Origin: Tribonema minus
Taxonomy: Eukaryota; Sar; Xanthophyceae; Tribonematales; Tribonemataceae
Assembly: GCA_017506865.1 (NCBI GenBank)
Contig: JAFCMP010000514.1
Location: 558,001-622,000 of the forward strand
Length of the DNA: 64,000 nucleotides
Reading direction: 5' to 3'
In this document: one piece after another, positions 52,748-64,000 of the stretch
How positions within the stretch are numbered: the first letter of the stretch is position 1
How the letters are laid out: each line of letters starts with the position of its first letter
The notes under the pieces: model-generated
What the model was told of the DNA's origin: nothing
Seen by the model: the letters and a program-made list of their open reading frames with translations, nothing else
Database searches by the model: none
Translations under genes and position numbers: made by a program

Positions 52748-53195
52748 GGCGAGTTTTTTATGAGAGCGAAAAAAGGGGGGTGGGCGCCATTAATATATGG
52801 AGGAAAAAAGGGTGGGGTGCATTTATGTTTGAGCCATTTTAGCTCATCTTTCACCATCATGAGGTGCCAGCATGCTTCTACGCCGTTCCTGAAACCGGTT
52901 CAACTTCCAAGAAGTTCCGAAAAGCCAGCTGCTCCTTCTGGGAGCCTTGTTGTGAGTTTGTCTACATTGTTGGCTGTCTTTCTGTCTGCTCTGCACGTTG
53001 CTGACAGCGCATATGCATGCGCACACACAATGTGGTGATGTAGCATGAGTCACTGAATGCGCAGAATACACGTACGCAGAGGATACATGCTGCGTATGCA
53101 TGTGTGAAACGGGGGGGGGGGGCACATTTTTATGAGCCAAAAATAAGGGTGGGGCGTCATTTTGTGGGGGCTCGGAAACTCATAAAAAACTCGCC
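52748..53195. mobile_element. Short inverted-repeat element (MITE-like), ~450 bp
   Basis: Perfect 17-bp terminal inverted repeats GGCGAGTTTTTTATGAG (52748-52764) and CTCATAAAAAACTCGCC (53179-53195). Subterminal GGGTGGGCGCCATT and GGGTGGGGTGCATTTATG on the left resemble GGGTGGGGCGTCATTTTG on the right, but in direct orientation. No transposase. A target-site duplication is not evident. Confidence 0.6.
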
Positions 53196-53244
53196 CCATG
53201 GGCTTAATTATAGATAAAACGGTAGTACGTTCTATGGAGTACTA

Positions 53245-53700
53245 GTGACTTGGAGGCCGGGTTGCTTATGCAATCGAAAAGTTTGCGTCAGCGCAGCAGC
53301 CTACTAGTCTGCGCTGCGCCCTACTAGGAGCTTGAATACTCAGGCTGGCGTTGCAACACAGCCCAGCATTCGCGCTCCGCGTGTTTACGCCATGATGCGC
53401 TCCGCCAACTGCCGCCAGCGACATGGCATTGCTCAGCTCAATGAGGATCTGTCGGACTCTTACTTAGTCTAGCAGCTAGTAGCCCGGCCTTGCGCAACAC
53501 ATCTGCCTGCCCCCCCCCTGAGCACAGTGCTGAGTGCATTGCCAACTCCAAGTCCTTGACAAAATGTCTTGTCTGCTTCAAGTTGCCCAGGCGTCCGTAC
53601 GACTCCTGGAGGCTGCACGAATGGCACAAAAGCCCAAGATGACGTCAAGGTGCCGGTGTGGTGCTTGACCTTCAAGAAGTTCGCGTCCTCCCCCACCTGC
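53245..53700 (-). mobile_element. Retroelement endonuclease C-terminal fragment
   Basis: Reverse-strand copy of the family seen at 15.88-16.26 and 51.66-51.97 kb. On the minus strand it reads VGEDA..KVKHHTGTLTSSWAF, then frameshifts through the Gly-rich segment and ends in the family tail near 53250. It lies directly against the inverted-repeat element starting at 53701. A further short piece of the same region is at 54803-54890. Confidence 0.75.
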
Positions 53701-54291
53701 AGTAGTACTTTTTATTAATTAATTCTCGCTCAGGGCGCGAAAAAGCCCAGATGATTGGCATCTAGCTGTAAGGAATCTACATGCCGTATGACATTCTGAA
53801 AGTGTCGCAACGACAACCACTCAAACGCCGCCGCCGCCAAATGGCATCTCGGGGTCCTCCCCTACGTCCTCCTCCATGTGCCCCCCCCCCTGGATTCTGC
53901 CATGTGTGTCATGACACGGCCAGAGTACGCCATGTGGAGCGCTGCCGACAGTGCCGAGCGTAAGCGCGCCAGGGCGATGCCCTTGAGAGCTTTAGGGCGC
54001 GCTCCTCCGGGCACTGACATCCTGCTGGCATACTCCGTCGCCACAGCCTCCAGCAGCTTCCGCACCTGCTCTAGTACTACTATGGGGGGGGGGCACATGG
54101 AGGAGGATGTAGGGGAGGATGATCCCGAGATGCCAATTGGCGGCGGCCGCGTTTGAGTGGTTGTCGTTGAGACGCTTTCAAACTGTCACACGACATGTGG
54201 ATTCCGTACAGCATGCTTGCAAGCTTCAAGTTAGATGCCATTCATCTGGGCTTTTTGGCGCCCTGAGCGAGAAATACTAAAAAGTACTACT
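53701..54291. mobile_element. Inverted-repeat transposable element with ~190-bp termini and an internal open frame
   Basis: The termini AGTAGTACTTTTTA and TAAAAAGTACTACT are inverted, and homology continues inward through CTCGCTCAGGGCGC, AAAAGCCCAGATGA, GACAACCACTCAAACGCC and CCTCCTCCATGTGCC to a C/G run on each side (about 53890 and 54080). The ~190-bp unique core holds a minus-strand frame (QVRKLLEAVATEYASRMS, KALKGIALARLRSALSAA), helical and basic, which looks like captured host coding sequence. There is no transposase, so it is non-autonomous. Confidence 0.85.
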
Positions 54292-54299
54292 AAGTATAC

Positions 54300-54900
54300 T
54301 GTAGCAGCAGTACAAATTATTCATGATGAAGTTCAGGGGCTTGGTCAATGTTCAAAGCTTGGGCAGGCTGAAGGAAATCGTTGTGCTCGATAATTTCATT
54401 GCCACCAGATCCAATCAATTAGAGAAACACTTGCATCTGCAGCATATGCATATGCTAGCACCACATATGCCATGCAGCATAGTATGCAGTGTATACCATT
54501 AGTACGCCCCGTTTTTTGTTGAACTTTAAGCTAGTAATACTATGATTATAGTACTAGTAGTAGTAGTGGAATCAACGCCATGATGCATCTGTAATCGCAC
54601 GGAGACTCGGACCGTCTTGACCCCTTTCTGGGCAAAAATGCTCAAAATTTAATCCCTCCAACTTGAACTTGAAGTTGCGCATGAATATGGATCGATAAGC
54701 TCTCTAGATCAATTCGTGCATTATGAGTCAACCAGACAAGTCTGAAGGCTTGCTGCGCAATTTCATTCATACTACTAGAGTATTAGACTGCTGCTTGCCC
54801 AGCGGTCTTTAGGACTCCTGTACGAATGGCACAAAGGCCTTTGCAAGATGACGTCAACTTGAAGGTGCCGGACCGGGTGCCACAGTGCTTTTCTGCGACC
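54300..54900. other. AT-richer stretch, retroelement scrap only
   Basis: No gene seen. 54803-54890 matches the retroelement segment at about 53588-53670 (CGAATGGCACAAA.GCC, AAGATGACGTCAA..GGTGCCGG). A CCAACTTGAACTTGAAGTTG word occurs at 54659-54678. Confidence 0.5.
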
Positions 54901-55038
54901 CTCTTAATCGCCGCTGGCGCCGTCTGGATACCAAAGCCGAGATGAAGTGGTTGAATGAATCAGATGCCGATGGGGGACAGTAACTCCATGGCAAAGAGCC
55001 ACAGTCAGTGTGGCTCCAAGTTGGTCCTCAACTTGAAC

Positions 55039-55400
55039 TTCTGTTGAACCAGACCCAGATTGACATACTGCGCAGCGCCCCAAATGCGCCACTTGCCCAT
55101 GCCGGGCTGATGTGGCATCACCGGAGTGTAGTACCCAAAGGCTGTGGCGACATTGCCAACGTGGTGGTCCTCTACGCCAAAGCGTTCCGCGTACTGCTCC
55201 AGCGCCACCAAGTTGTTGAACTTTGCGGCATTGAGTGGGGCGTCATTGGGGATAGGGTGCGCACGGCATGTCGCTCATGTTGCGCCGCGCTCCTGGTCCC
55301 GTCGTATCGATCGTCATTTGGATGTAACCTGCGCCAGCGCGGCACATACGCTGTCACCAGCTTCACCGCAGCACCAAAACCCAGCTGGTCCGCCTCACTC
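55039..55400 (-). CDS. Small unrecognised gene or gene fragment, two candidate exons
   Basis: Minus strand: about 55400-55329 (AVKLVTAYVPRWRR, donor CGCAG|GTTACA) and about 55265-55039 (PIPNDAPLNAAKFNNLVALE, YAERFGVEDHHVGNVATAFG, HQPGMGKWRIWGAAQYVN; donor AA|GTTCAAGTTG). The second segment has the balanced composition of a real folded domain, unlike the simple repeats around it. A further open segment at 55980-55860 (FDVLLLPETRSTFILPAGK) may belong to the same gene. I do not recognise the family; start, stop and the acceptor between the two exons are unresolved. Confidence 0.35.
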
Positions 55401-55449
55401 AGTCTGAGTCAGCATTGCTCACAGCACGCTTGTCGCCACTTCTATCGCT

Positions 55450-55790
55450 GAGCTGCGACACCGCCGCGGCGCTGCCGTCATGCGCCGTGCGTGCGCCGCT
55501 GCCCCCGCCAAGCGGCGGCGCCGCCGCGGCGCTGCCGTTGTGCGCCCCGCGAATGCCGCTGCCCTTGTCGATCGAGCTGCGGCACCGCCGTGGCGCTTTG
55601 TCAGCGCGCCTTCAACTTGCATGCGCCACTGCCCTCGCCGACCAGCGGCGCCGTCGCGGCGGCGCCGCCACGTGCTGCGCATGCACCGTTGCCCTCGCCG
55701 AGCGGCGGCGTCGCCACAGCACTGCTGTTGTGTGCCTCGCGTACACCGCTACCCTTGCCAAGCTGCTGCGCCGCTGCGGTGTGCCATAGC
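55450..55790. repeat. GC-rich minisatellite, ~66-bp unit
   Basis: About five diverged units built on CCGCTGCCC(T/C)(C/T)GCC, AGCGGCG.CGCCGC and TGTGCGCC/GTGCGC blocks. All frames are open and give Ala/Arg-rich products, best read as repeat artefacts. Confidence 0.75.
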
Positions 55791-55799
55791 GACCAGTTT

Positions 55800-58700
55800 G
55801 AAGCATCTTATAAGAGCTGCACGAACAGGGAGACGACCGTTGCCAACATATGCAGCCTTGCCGGCAGGAAGTATGAAAGTTGATCTGGTTTCTGGCAGCA
55901 ATAGAACATCAAATATGATTATGGTTGCCGTTTTTGGAATGTGTTCAGCGGCAGGTGATCGCTCGCCACTGCCCACGCTCATGCTGTACCAGTAGCCAAA
56001 TGCATCCAGGTCCGCTGCTCTTCTGCGCAGCTCGCATCTGCTGAGAACCCATACGGCACGCGCGCATCAATGCGCTGCTGGCCAGGTTGACTGTCCAAGC
56101 CATGCAAGAGTGAGGGCTAGCGCCGCTTGAATTTTCGTGACGTACGCACGTGCACTTCGCAGAGTAGCACGGCAGTCGTCATAGGCAATCCACAGCTTTT
56201 TGGTTCCATACTATATGCTTCGTTCGTTGACTAGCTCAGCACTATTGATTGCTTGTCAACCCCAATAGTCATACGTCCAATTTTTTGCAAGCAATTAAGG
56301 TGTGAAAGCAGCATGTAAGTTTGTAGATGTCCATGCTGTATTGCGCTGAGCCGCGCAAAGTAGGCTCGGACTGCAAGCAGAGTTGAGCACGTCACCATTG
56401 GATACGCATGCTGCCGGTTTAGTCATGCGCCCGCACTTACCGCGTTGCCGCTGCATGCGCCCATTGGCCGCGGCGCCGGTGCTAGCGCTCACAGTGACCG
56501 TGTGAAGTTCTCCCCATGACGCTCGGCCACCAGCAGCGCCGCTGCCGCCGCCCCACTGCCACGTAGTACTCAACGGCGGCAGTGACGCTGCTGTGCTGCC
56601 ACCTGCACTCGACACGGCAGCATCTACGAGGCGTGGTCGCAAGAGCAGCGCAGCATTACACTCTGCAAACAACGTGTGGTACCTTCGTCACACAGCTGCT
56701 GCAGCTGCCACGCCTGGGCCACCCGCCAAAGCACCCCTCAGGCTGGCGAAATGATCTTCAAGGTCGCGCGCCAGAGAAGGCGCCACTGCGGCACTGTGGT
56801 AGCTGCTGCCACCTCTTGCGCTGCCCTACTGATGGCGGTGGCCTGCACATACACCGTGGCATGGACAGAGTGCAGGTCCCGGAGCTGAGCCAGTACACTG
56901 ATCTACAGACAGAAACTATTGACGAATGATGGCACAATGAGACGTCAAGTATCGATAGTTCACAACAAGAGCTGCAGCGTGTCTAAGGTCAACAACGTCA
57001 CGTCTAAATAAGTGTGATGATGCCAGCAACTTAAACTGCACGACTCCAAGACTCAGAGTCTTTGTGATGATGTGCCAGTGGAGAGAACTCAGCAAATGTT
57101 ACAGTAGAGGTTGGGTCTTCGGGGCGCAATTACATGCCACCTCAGACAGCGGTATGCATTGCATGTCTGCATGTACTTCTTGCTAGCAAAACACGCTCTC
57201 GCCAGTTGTGTCTACTAGGCTGCTTGGCTGTTCCCCTCTGACACGGTGTTGCTGCTGTTGCGCGTAAAGAACTCATCATGATGCTGCAGCTGCTGCGTGT
57301 CCATGTACGGCTGCAGTTGCGGCGACAGCGACAGTGCTCATGCCTTCTCAGACTTCCGCCACTGTAGCTTTGAGCGCTTCCACACCCAGAAATATGCCCT
57401 TTGACTCTACAATTTGTCGCCATGGTGCACGCACGCAATGCGCTTGCCCTCGGCCTGCGTTGTTGCAAGCGCCGCCGCCGCGTGCAGTTTTGCGAGCGAC
57501 TGGCTCATCGGGCACTAAAGTAAGGAGGGCGGGCGCTCAGCTTCGCGGTCTCTGTTCTGCTGCATCATGTCGTTGTGGACCGGCGCTCTAAGACTTCTTG
57601 CTGAGCCGTGGGCTGCACGCTGGGACAGGTCCAGTGTTGAGGCATCGCAGTAGTCGCTAGCGCCATGCTGTGTCGTGCTGCCACTGTGACTGCAGTGCAG
57701 GTCGCGTCGGACAGGGTGCAGCTCTACGCGCTGTGGTGACACTGACTTCGGCTGAGACTCGTTTGAGCAGGCGGTGTATGGCATCTGCAACTGCACTGTG
57801 AAGAGCAGCGGCGACCGTCATCGCTGCAAGGCTTGGTGCCGCTGCAGCTGCGTGGACTGAGCACGGCAGCGCATTCACGCCCGCAACTGCGGCGCACAGG
57901 CGCGATGGCGGCGGCATGGGCCGCGACCATGGTGGACACGACACCTAGGGCTTTGACACCACACCACCCTGTTGGCGGGGGGGGAACACTTGGGGGTGCA
58001 AGTGTCGCGGGGGGCGGGAGTGGCGTGACGGAAGTGACCGGACGACACGGTCAGTCAACACGCACGGCACGCACGGTTTAGTACATGCTCCATAGCAGCA
58101 GCAGCAGCCGCCCGAGCTTGCAGCAGCTTCACAGCGACAGCAGAAACTTCATGACATCGCTCAGCAGCAGTCAAGCCCAGCAGCATCAGCTTTACGGCAC
58201 TAGCAGCCGGGCATGCCATGTCAGCAGCATCATCCCAGCAGCTGCAGCTGCCATCTCCTCTGTACGTACATACTACTACTGTTACCACCACACACGGGGC
58301 CAGCGCACCTGCGCCGGGCACGGTGCTGGGCATCGCTTTCTGCAGGCCACAACACCTTTCTTTACACCTGCAGTGCATTGCCATCGCCGGCGCAGCCGCG
58401 CGTGCCGCTGCGGCGCCGCCACAACGCGCTGCAGCGCTCGCTGGACTCAAACTTGAAAGGCGGCAGATGTGTGGCCTTTGAAGTACTCTGCAGCTGCATC
58501 GTCAGCACGCACGACGAGCGCCGCACCGCAGCATCATGGCGCGCCGGTGTGGCGCATGACAATGACTAGCACGGGTATTCCGGAAGCGTGCGGTCAAGGG
58601 GGGATAAGGGCTGCCCCAGCTACTGCGGCAGCAATATCATCAACAGCAGCGCTAGTGACGCAGCACATTGCATATCTCTTGACCCAACCAATGGCTTGAC

Positions 58701-58890
58701 AGCAGTGCTTGATAATGTAATGCAACACGTACGTTGCATCTACCTTGCCCGCGTGGGCGCACGCATCTCATTGGCGTCTACACCATTTTCAACTGCGCTG
58801 ACGTCAACCACCGTGGCGTCATCACCTTTCGATTGAATCGGATCTCTGCCCGCAAAATGCACTCCAACGCTTTCATCTGCGCAAAGCACG
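55800..58890. other. Repeat-rich, no firm gene
   Basis: Includes 57770-57865, which matches 32940-33060 in inverted orientation, plus CAG/GCA-rich stretches (58090-58260, 58610-58660). Open frames are low-complexity or antisense to each other. I found no chain of exons with consistent splice sites. Confidence 0.35.
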
Positions 58891-58896
58891 CGCATC

Positions 58897-59496
58897 GTGG
58901 CATGTGACGTCATGGCGGCGGCGCCTGCGCTGGCGACTTTTTCTACGCGTAGTGCGCGCGCTTTGGTCAATGCCATGGCTGCGCCTGCACTGACAACTTG
59001 CTCTGCGCGGAGCGTGCGCCGCGTCCACGCCGCGGCGGCGCCTGCGCTGGACACTTCTTTGGCGCGCAGCGTGCGTGTCGTGGCGCCTGCGGTGGCATCC
59101 TCTTCCAACGCGCAACATGCAAGTGCGACGTGCCACACCAGCTTGCATGCACCATCATCTAGTAGTACACAGGTGTCCCCGATGCATCATGACGCCCCCT
59201 TTATCAGTGATAGCTCCCTCACAGGTGCTGGGCATGCGGCTCCAGCGGACGACATAGCTGCTGTTATAGTGGCGGCGCCTCAGTATTTACAGCGCGCACT
59301 CAGCTCATGCATTCCACCTGTGACTGCCAGGTTTCGGCTTGCCAGTGTTAACGCGCTTTTAGTTGCGGTGCCACCATATCAAAGCGGCCATATCAGCAAT
59401 TCCGAGTCGCGGGCATGTGCCCTCAGGCTGACCAAGCATATAGTATGCTCGGCGGCGTACTGGAGTGATGCAGATGGAGTTAGTGGGCTAGGCTAG
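58897..59496 (+). repeat. Open frame over three ~66-bp repeats; coding status doubtful
   Basis: 199-codon open frame starting at 58897. Three units at about 58918-59090 share GCGCCTGC(G/A)CTGGCGAC.CTTC, GCGCG(C/G)AG(C/T)GTGCG. The rest is Ala/Ser-rich with no recognisable domain, and the minus strand is equally open. I treat it as a repeat rather than a confident gene. Confidence 0.35.
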
Positions 59497-60358
59497 CGCG
59501 TACAGCGGGAGTATGCAAGGCAACAGGCAGCAAGGCGGAGGCGGTACATAGTGCGATGCTAGTTCTGCAGTAGGTGTATGCCTCATATGACAGTCACTAC
59601 GGTATGCGAAGTCGCAATCATCTTACGTGCGTAGCGTAGTACATGCGCTGGGCGAGAGACAGTTGGCGTGTATGTCATTGTGCAAGTCTTGCACTTGTGT
59701 CATGTTATGACTTACATGGTGACTCAGAAGTCATGGGTGCTTAGCAAAGCCCTAGGGGGGTGACCGCGGTGACACACTTGGTTGTGTCACCTGCTTCAAC
59801 TCTCAATAAATGAAGTTTTTAAGATTGGGACAGTCCTGCTCAGCCAGAGACAGTTCGTGGCTGGTGGTGACAGGAAGTTGAGTTTCAAATTGGTTGGTTG
59901 TCCTCTGTCACAATCAGAGCGAGGACAGCCTGATAAAACACACACACTTGTTTGCAAAGTGAGTGCTGCTGTGGGTTCCAGTATGCTGTCTGTTCTAGTC
60001 GTCACTGCTTAGGTGCAGTGCAAGCACTTCATCATGCATGTGTGCTGTCGCAAGAGCAGCCCTCGCACTGTACATGGTCACAGTTGCAAAAGCAGTGCAG
60101 AGGCCCGCTTCCAGATCCACCCAGTGATATGACATTTGTCTGTTTTGTCAGATACATCCAGCATCATGATAAATGCAATACATGTGCAGCTTTGCAGAGG
60201 CAATCATCGATGTCAATTGCTTATGCTGCAGTGTGATACACTGGCAGTATGCGAATGAACAAGCAAGTGACAACTTAACAGCAGAAAGGAAAGCAGGCAA
60301 TCACAGTGGCGTTTGCCAGTGGCAATGCTCAGTAAAATCTGAAAAATGAAGCGTACCT
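59497..60358. other. Downstream flank of the LRR membrane gene, nothing recognised
   Basis: No domain-bearing frame. A short duplicated-looking GTCACACTTGGTTGTGTCACC stem occurs near 59769-59790. Confidence 0.35.
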
Positions 60359-62371
60359 CTAATTACGCGTGAACTTCAGCGATGCAAGGTGCTGCTTGAC
60401 CTTGTCAGTGCAACCTGCCTCATGAAAGATCTCTAGAGAAGTCCATCCACAAATGCTGTCGGGCAGGCATTTGAGTGCACAGCAATCTCGCAAGTCGAGC
60501 TCATGCAGCGCCACCCAGCTGCCTACCGACTTGGGCACATCAACAAGTGCAGAGCAGCCTTGCAGATTTAGCTGCGCCAACAACTCCCAGCTGCCAACTG
60601 ACTCTGGCAGACCGGTAAGTGCATTGCAGCCTGACATGTTGAGCTTCGTCAGTACTGCCCAGCCGCCGACTGAGTCCGGCAGGCTGGTGAGCGCACGACA
60701 CTCATGCAAGCTGAGCTCACGTAACGATACCCAGCCTCCAACAGACTTTGGCAGGCCGGGGAGCGCATGACAGCAGCTCAAGTCAAGTTCGGTCAGTCTT
60801 GCCCAGCCGCCAACTGACTCAGGCAGGTCAGTGAGCGCACTGCACATGCTCAAATTGAGCTGCGTCAGCGCCGTTCAGCCGTTCACTGACACTGACAGGC
60901 TCGTCAGCGTCTTACACATGCTCAAGTCAAGCTGCGTCAAAGCCGCCCAGCAGCCGGCTGACGCCGGCAAATCGGTGAGCGCATGACAATTGCGCATAGT
61001 AAGCCGTTTCAGCGAAATCCAGCCACTGACTGATTCCGGCAGGCAAGTGAGATGACGACAATTGCTGAAGTTGAGGGATGTCAGCGCCATCCAGCTGCCA
61101 ACAGTACTGGGCAGGCTGGGGAGTGCGTGACTCGTGTGCCGTTCCAGGAAGTCCAATAACTCAACCTGACCATCGATTGTCTGAGGAAAATGCCGCTCCA
61201 TTAACGAATTTCCGTCTGTGAACAATCGGTTACAGCTCAAGTCAAGGCTGGTCAGTGCTGTCCACCCACCCACCGACTCCGGCAGGCCAGCAAGCGTGTT
61301 ACATGAGCTTAAGCTAAGCGCCGTTACTGCCTGGTGGGCATCCGCCGGCTTCCGAATCCTTTTTATTTGTGCAACTGTGCGCATGGCGTGAAGGCTGTCC
61401 TGATGCTGCTTTCCGACCACCTGCGCTCTTTTGAGATACTTTGAGTAATCTGCGAACCACACCGCCTCGCGCCTGGTGGACTCTGCTTCTTCTGACTGCT
61501 GGAGCATGGACTCAATTACCTCCGGCGCATCATCTACAAGCTTGAGCTCGGCGCGCACGGAAATTTCTCGCCTCAACTCATGAGCCTCAATCGCTCTCGT
61601 GATGATGGAGAACACGGCACCAGCAATGTTAAATTCGCCGTAAGGGCTGAGGTTCTTGCTGTACGCTGTGTCCAGGGCTGAGAGTATGACCTGTGGCGCG
61701 TCCTCCAACATGTTGTAAGCCAGCATTCTGCCAATCGGCACTCGCCAGTCAGAAAGCTGCGTGGGGCTGGCATCATGCTTCCTGTACCACCAGCGACTCA
61801 CTTTTTCGATGACGGCCGCCAGAGGGTGAAACTCGTACGCAAGGAGCACCCAAAGCGCTGTTCCGATGACTGAGAACGCCAGTGCAGCCTTGTGCATGGC
61901 CGTGATGCTGGCGTAGTCATCGGAGCCTGAGCGATGACCCAGGTCATAGACGAACGCCCAATCAGAGGCAGTGTCCAGGTCGGCCGCACATGAAGCGATG
62001 ATGGTGAGCGGATCCATCTTGTTGTGTATGATGGCCCGCTTCATGTCACGCGCGGTGCGGCAAACGCCGTTTTTTGCCGCCTCTCCGCCAGACGCCCCCG
62101 GGCCAGCCTCTTCCGTGCCGATGTGAGCCGTGCTCAGGCTCAGGCTGCCGGCACGGTGCGCTTCGCCCTCCGCCATGCCTGAATATATTGGAGCCGCATG
62201 TCCACTTTCTAGGGCAGCCGCTGCCGTCTGAGCAGCGCCGTCACGCGCATAATGATTGCAGCTTTGCTGAGAAGGGCCGCCGCCATTGCCGCTTGCTTTC
62301 CACTTCTTCATGAACAACAAGTGTATGATGTGGAATACCATGGCACCTGCAATGCCAGCACGGGGAGCCAA
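60359..62371 (-). CDS. Membrane protein with leucine-rich repeats, interrupted by TGA at a Trp position
   Basis: A continuous frame of 671 codons from ATG 62371 to TAA-side end 60359, broken only by TGA at 60877-60875. The N-terminal half has hydrophobic segments at about 11-21, 121-143 and 162-181 with ADLDTASDWAFVYDL, and an EDAPQVILSAL motif at about 223-233. This arrangement is reminiscent of XK-related membrane proteins (tentative). From about residue 350 leucine-rich repeats follow the pattern LP.SVGGW..L..L.LS.C..L, with Trp in nearly every repeat. The TGA replaces exactly that Trp (SVNG-stop-TALTQL). ATTGCAG|GT at about 62347 could instead be an acceptor, with the true start on an upstream exon. 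Possible role: sensing or scaffold at a membrane; inferred only. Confidence 0.75.
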
Positions 62372-64000
62372 TATGAGCTGCCGACTTCAATTTAATTTTA
62401 TGAGCTGCCGACTTCAAGTTGCTTTTCAACCAAAAATTATCATGTGCATCGATGTCTGAAGTAAGGAGAAGGAAAATGAGTGTCCATATCGCGCATCAGC
62501 CTGAATGAGACCGCCGTCTTGCTGATTTGCAACACAAACGCACCACCTTCAGCATGTCATTGACCTGGCGACTCTAGATCGTTGCAAGCATCTGACGAGC
62601 AAGAGCGCGCGCTATGTGCTGCTGCCGCATACAGCCATGCGTAGATATACACTCTTCATCTGCATTGTCTGGGGTGGGGTTTGCGACATGCCAGTGCGCG
62701 GCTCACCTTCCTTCGCCCTATAGAGCAGATCCTGAGCAGAGCTTCCTGTTGGTGTTCCGGGGCACTGCCAGGCAGTCGCGCGCGCGGTGTTTCCGGGTCG
62801 CGCTGAGCGGCAGCTGCTGAACGCGTATACGACTACGGCGAAGGTAGCTACGCCAGCAGCACCTTCAAGCTGCAGCAGCAGCGGTGCATATCCTGTCTAT
62901 TGTACAGATCAGATCTCGCTGAAATCCAATGGCCGGACTCGAAAACCGAAAACCGAAAGGATCGTATCGTTTGAGCCGGCAGATCGCACAGCGATTGTGT
63001 TTGTGTGCAGCTTGCGCTCATCGTGCCCTAGCTTGGTGCAGCAATGATTACTTATAACAATCTCGCACGTGTTCGACACTCTGGTTTTTTTTTACCTCTA
63101 ATCTTCTTCAAAATCTTTTTGGGGGTGACTCGTCCGCGAAGTGAACGTGCCAAGCTCGGCGACTGCACAAAATGAATTGGGACCAGCTGCTGCAGCGACA
63201 GCAGCACCAACAGCAGCAGCGGCAGCACACAGCGCAACTACGCCGGCGTACACCAGCATCAGCGATGAAGCAGCAGCGGCGGCAGCACATGCCAGCTGCG
63301 CCAGTCACGGTGTTGCCAGCCTGAGCAGCATCAGCGTGAATGGCAGCTGCTGCAGGCGCAGGCGACACGGCGTGACGGCTGCTCCGGACTGCTGCTGCTG
63401 CTGCTGCTAGCAGCTGCAGTGACTAGGACAGCGGCGGCGCCGCAGCCGGTGACGGTAGCGGCAGCGGCAACGGCAGCAGCGACTGTGGCAGAAGCCGTAC
63501 TGGCCCCGGCGGCAGCACCAGCAGCACCAGGCTGCGGCTCAGCTACTGCTCCAGTGCAGCAGCGACAGATGTTGTGCACCCCGCCCCAGCAATGCTACAA
63601 GCTGCACGCGGCATTTGATTAAGAGGTGACGCACCTGCCCCTCATGCAATCAACCACTGTGACAGCTGCTGCCGCATCAGATTCTCTGCGTGTGGCAACA
63701 GGTGACAAGCTGGATCAGCTGCTGCCAGTAGCTTTTCGCCGCTGCAGCAGCAACAGCAGCAACCGCCGCCGCCAGCACATGTCAATGCCCGCAGCAGCCG
63801 GTCCTCTGCAGTAGCTACTCGTAGCTGCAGCACGTGTTGAAGAAACTTTGAATAGCACTGGCGCGCATATGCTCAGCTCTCTTGATAGCGCTCCACATGG
63901 CATGCTCTTTTTGTGTGAAAGCACACGTGGCGCAGTCCAAAGGGGCGGGACAGATCAGGGGGCGGGACAGTCGTGACGTGACGTGGATGTAGTGGCGGGG
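62372..64000. other. No firm gene; CAG/CTG-rich region
   Basis: Directly repeated TATGAGCTGCCGACTTCAA words at 62371-62420, then CAG/GCA-rich stretches (63185-63260, 63395-63412, 63460-63530, 63745-63780) giving Ala/Gln/Ser/Cys low-complexity frames on both strands. The missing first exon of the LRR membrane gene could lie here. Confidence 0.35.

Noticed and set aside
58085..58570. Overlapping Ser/Ala/Cys-rich frames on both strands
   Set aside because: CAG-rich low complexity, open in several frames, no splice chain or domain.
63108..63622. Ala- and Cys-rich frames near the window end
   Set aside because: Products of CAG/CTG triplet tracts on both strands.
1..64000. tRNA or rRNA genes
   Set aside because: I looked for cloverleaf-like and rRNA-like sequence and saw none I could support by eye; a covariance-model scan would be decisive.

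Overview
The window is eukaryotic nuclear DNA, GC-rich, with long multi-exon genes. Introns are mostly GT-AG with a CAG|G style junction. The best-resolved gene is a kinesin-2 motor of the KIF3B type, used in intraflagellar transport, so the organism probably builds cilia or flagella. TTAGGG/CCCTAA telomere-like words are scattered inside introns and between genes. A non-LTR retroelement with a restriction-like endonuclease, Ala/Gly-rich low-complexity proteins and long homopolymer tracts fit an algal or other protist genome. I cannot fix the lineage from sequence alone.

Layout. 1-2034 (-): 5' part of an AMN1/F-box-like leucine-rich-repeat gene, divergent from 2184-11826 (+), the nine-exon kinesin-2 gene, with 149 bp between the two start codons. 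12.2-17.2 kb: one copy of a segmental duplication, carrying a decayed JmjC exon and broken by a decayed retroelement endonuclease at about 14.35-16.35 kb. 19354-21410 (-): three-exon secreted protein, possibly aerolysin-like. 21.6-28.5 kb (+): a nearly full-length non-LTR retroelement (ORF1, reverse transcriptase, zinc knuckle plus endonuclease). Its ORFs all lie in one frame and are separated by stops. 30.3-31.0 kb: one exon of an unknown gene followed by a G-rich block. 32.2-32.6 kb: a 9-bp minisatellite. 33.6-36.15 kb: the second copy of the segmental duplication, with better-preserved JmjC exons (-). 36.2-38.6 kb: tandem repeats and a head-to-head telomeric insertion flanked by a 20-bp direct repeat. 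40.0-42.3 kb (-): exons of an unrecognised gene. 43949-52375 (-): a nine-exon secreted zinc metalloprotease with a C-terminal ricin-type lectin domain. 52.7-54.9 kb: two inverted-repeat elements and retroelement tails. 55.0-60.3 kb: a small unknown gene and tandem repeats. 60359-62371 (-): a membrane protein with leucine-rich repeats, interrupted by a TGA exactly where a Trp codon is expected.

The most unusual pattern is in the introns. In the kinesin gene, seven of the eight introns contain decayed copies of the edge of a neighbouring exon, often with the splice site and the first intron bases attached. The same arrangement recurs in the JmjC gene and in the unknown gene at 41 kb. The introns therefore look as if they grew by repeated tandem duplication across exon-intron junctions. 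The words AAGTTGAA/TTCAACTT also recur next to splice sites. Exon assignments were made by hand from frame, phase and splice consensus. For the kinesin, the metalloprotease and the secreted gene the phases close exactly, which is strong internal support.
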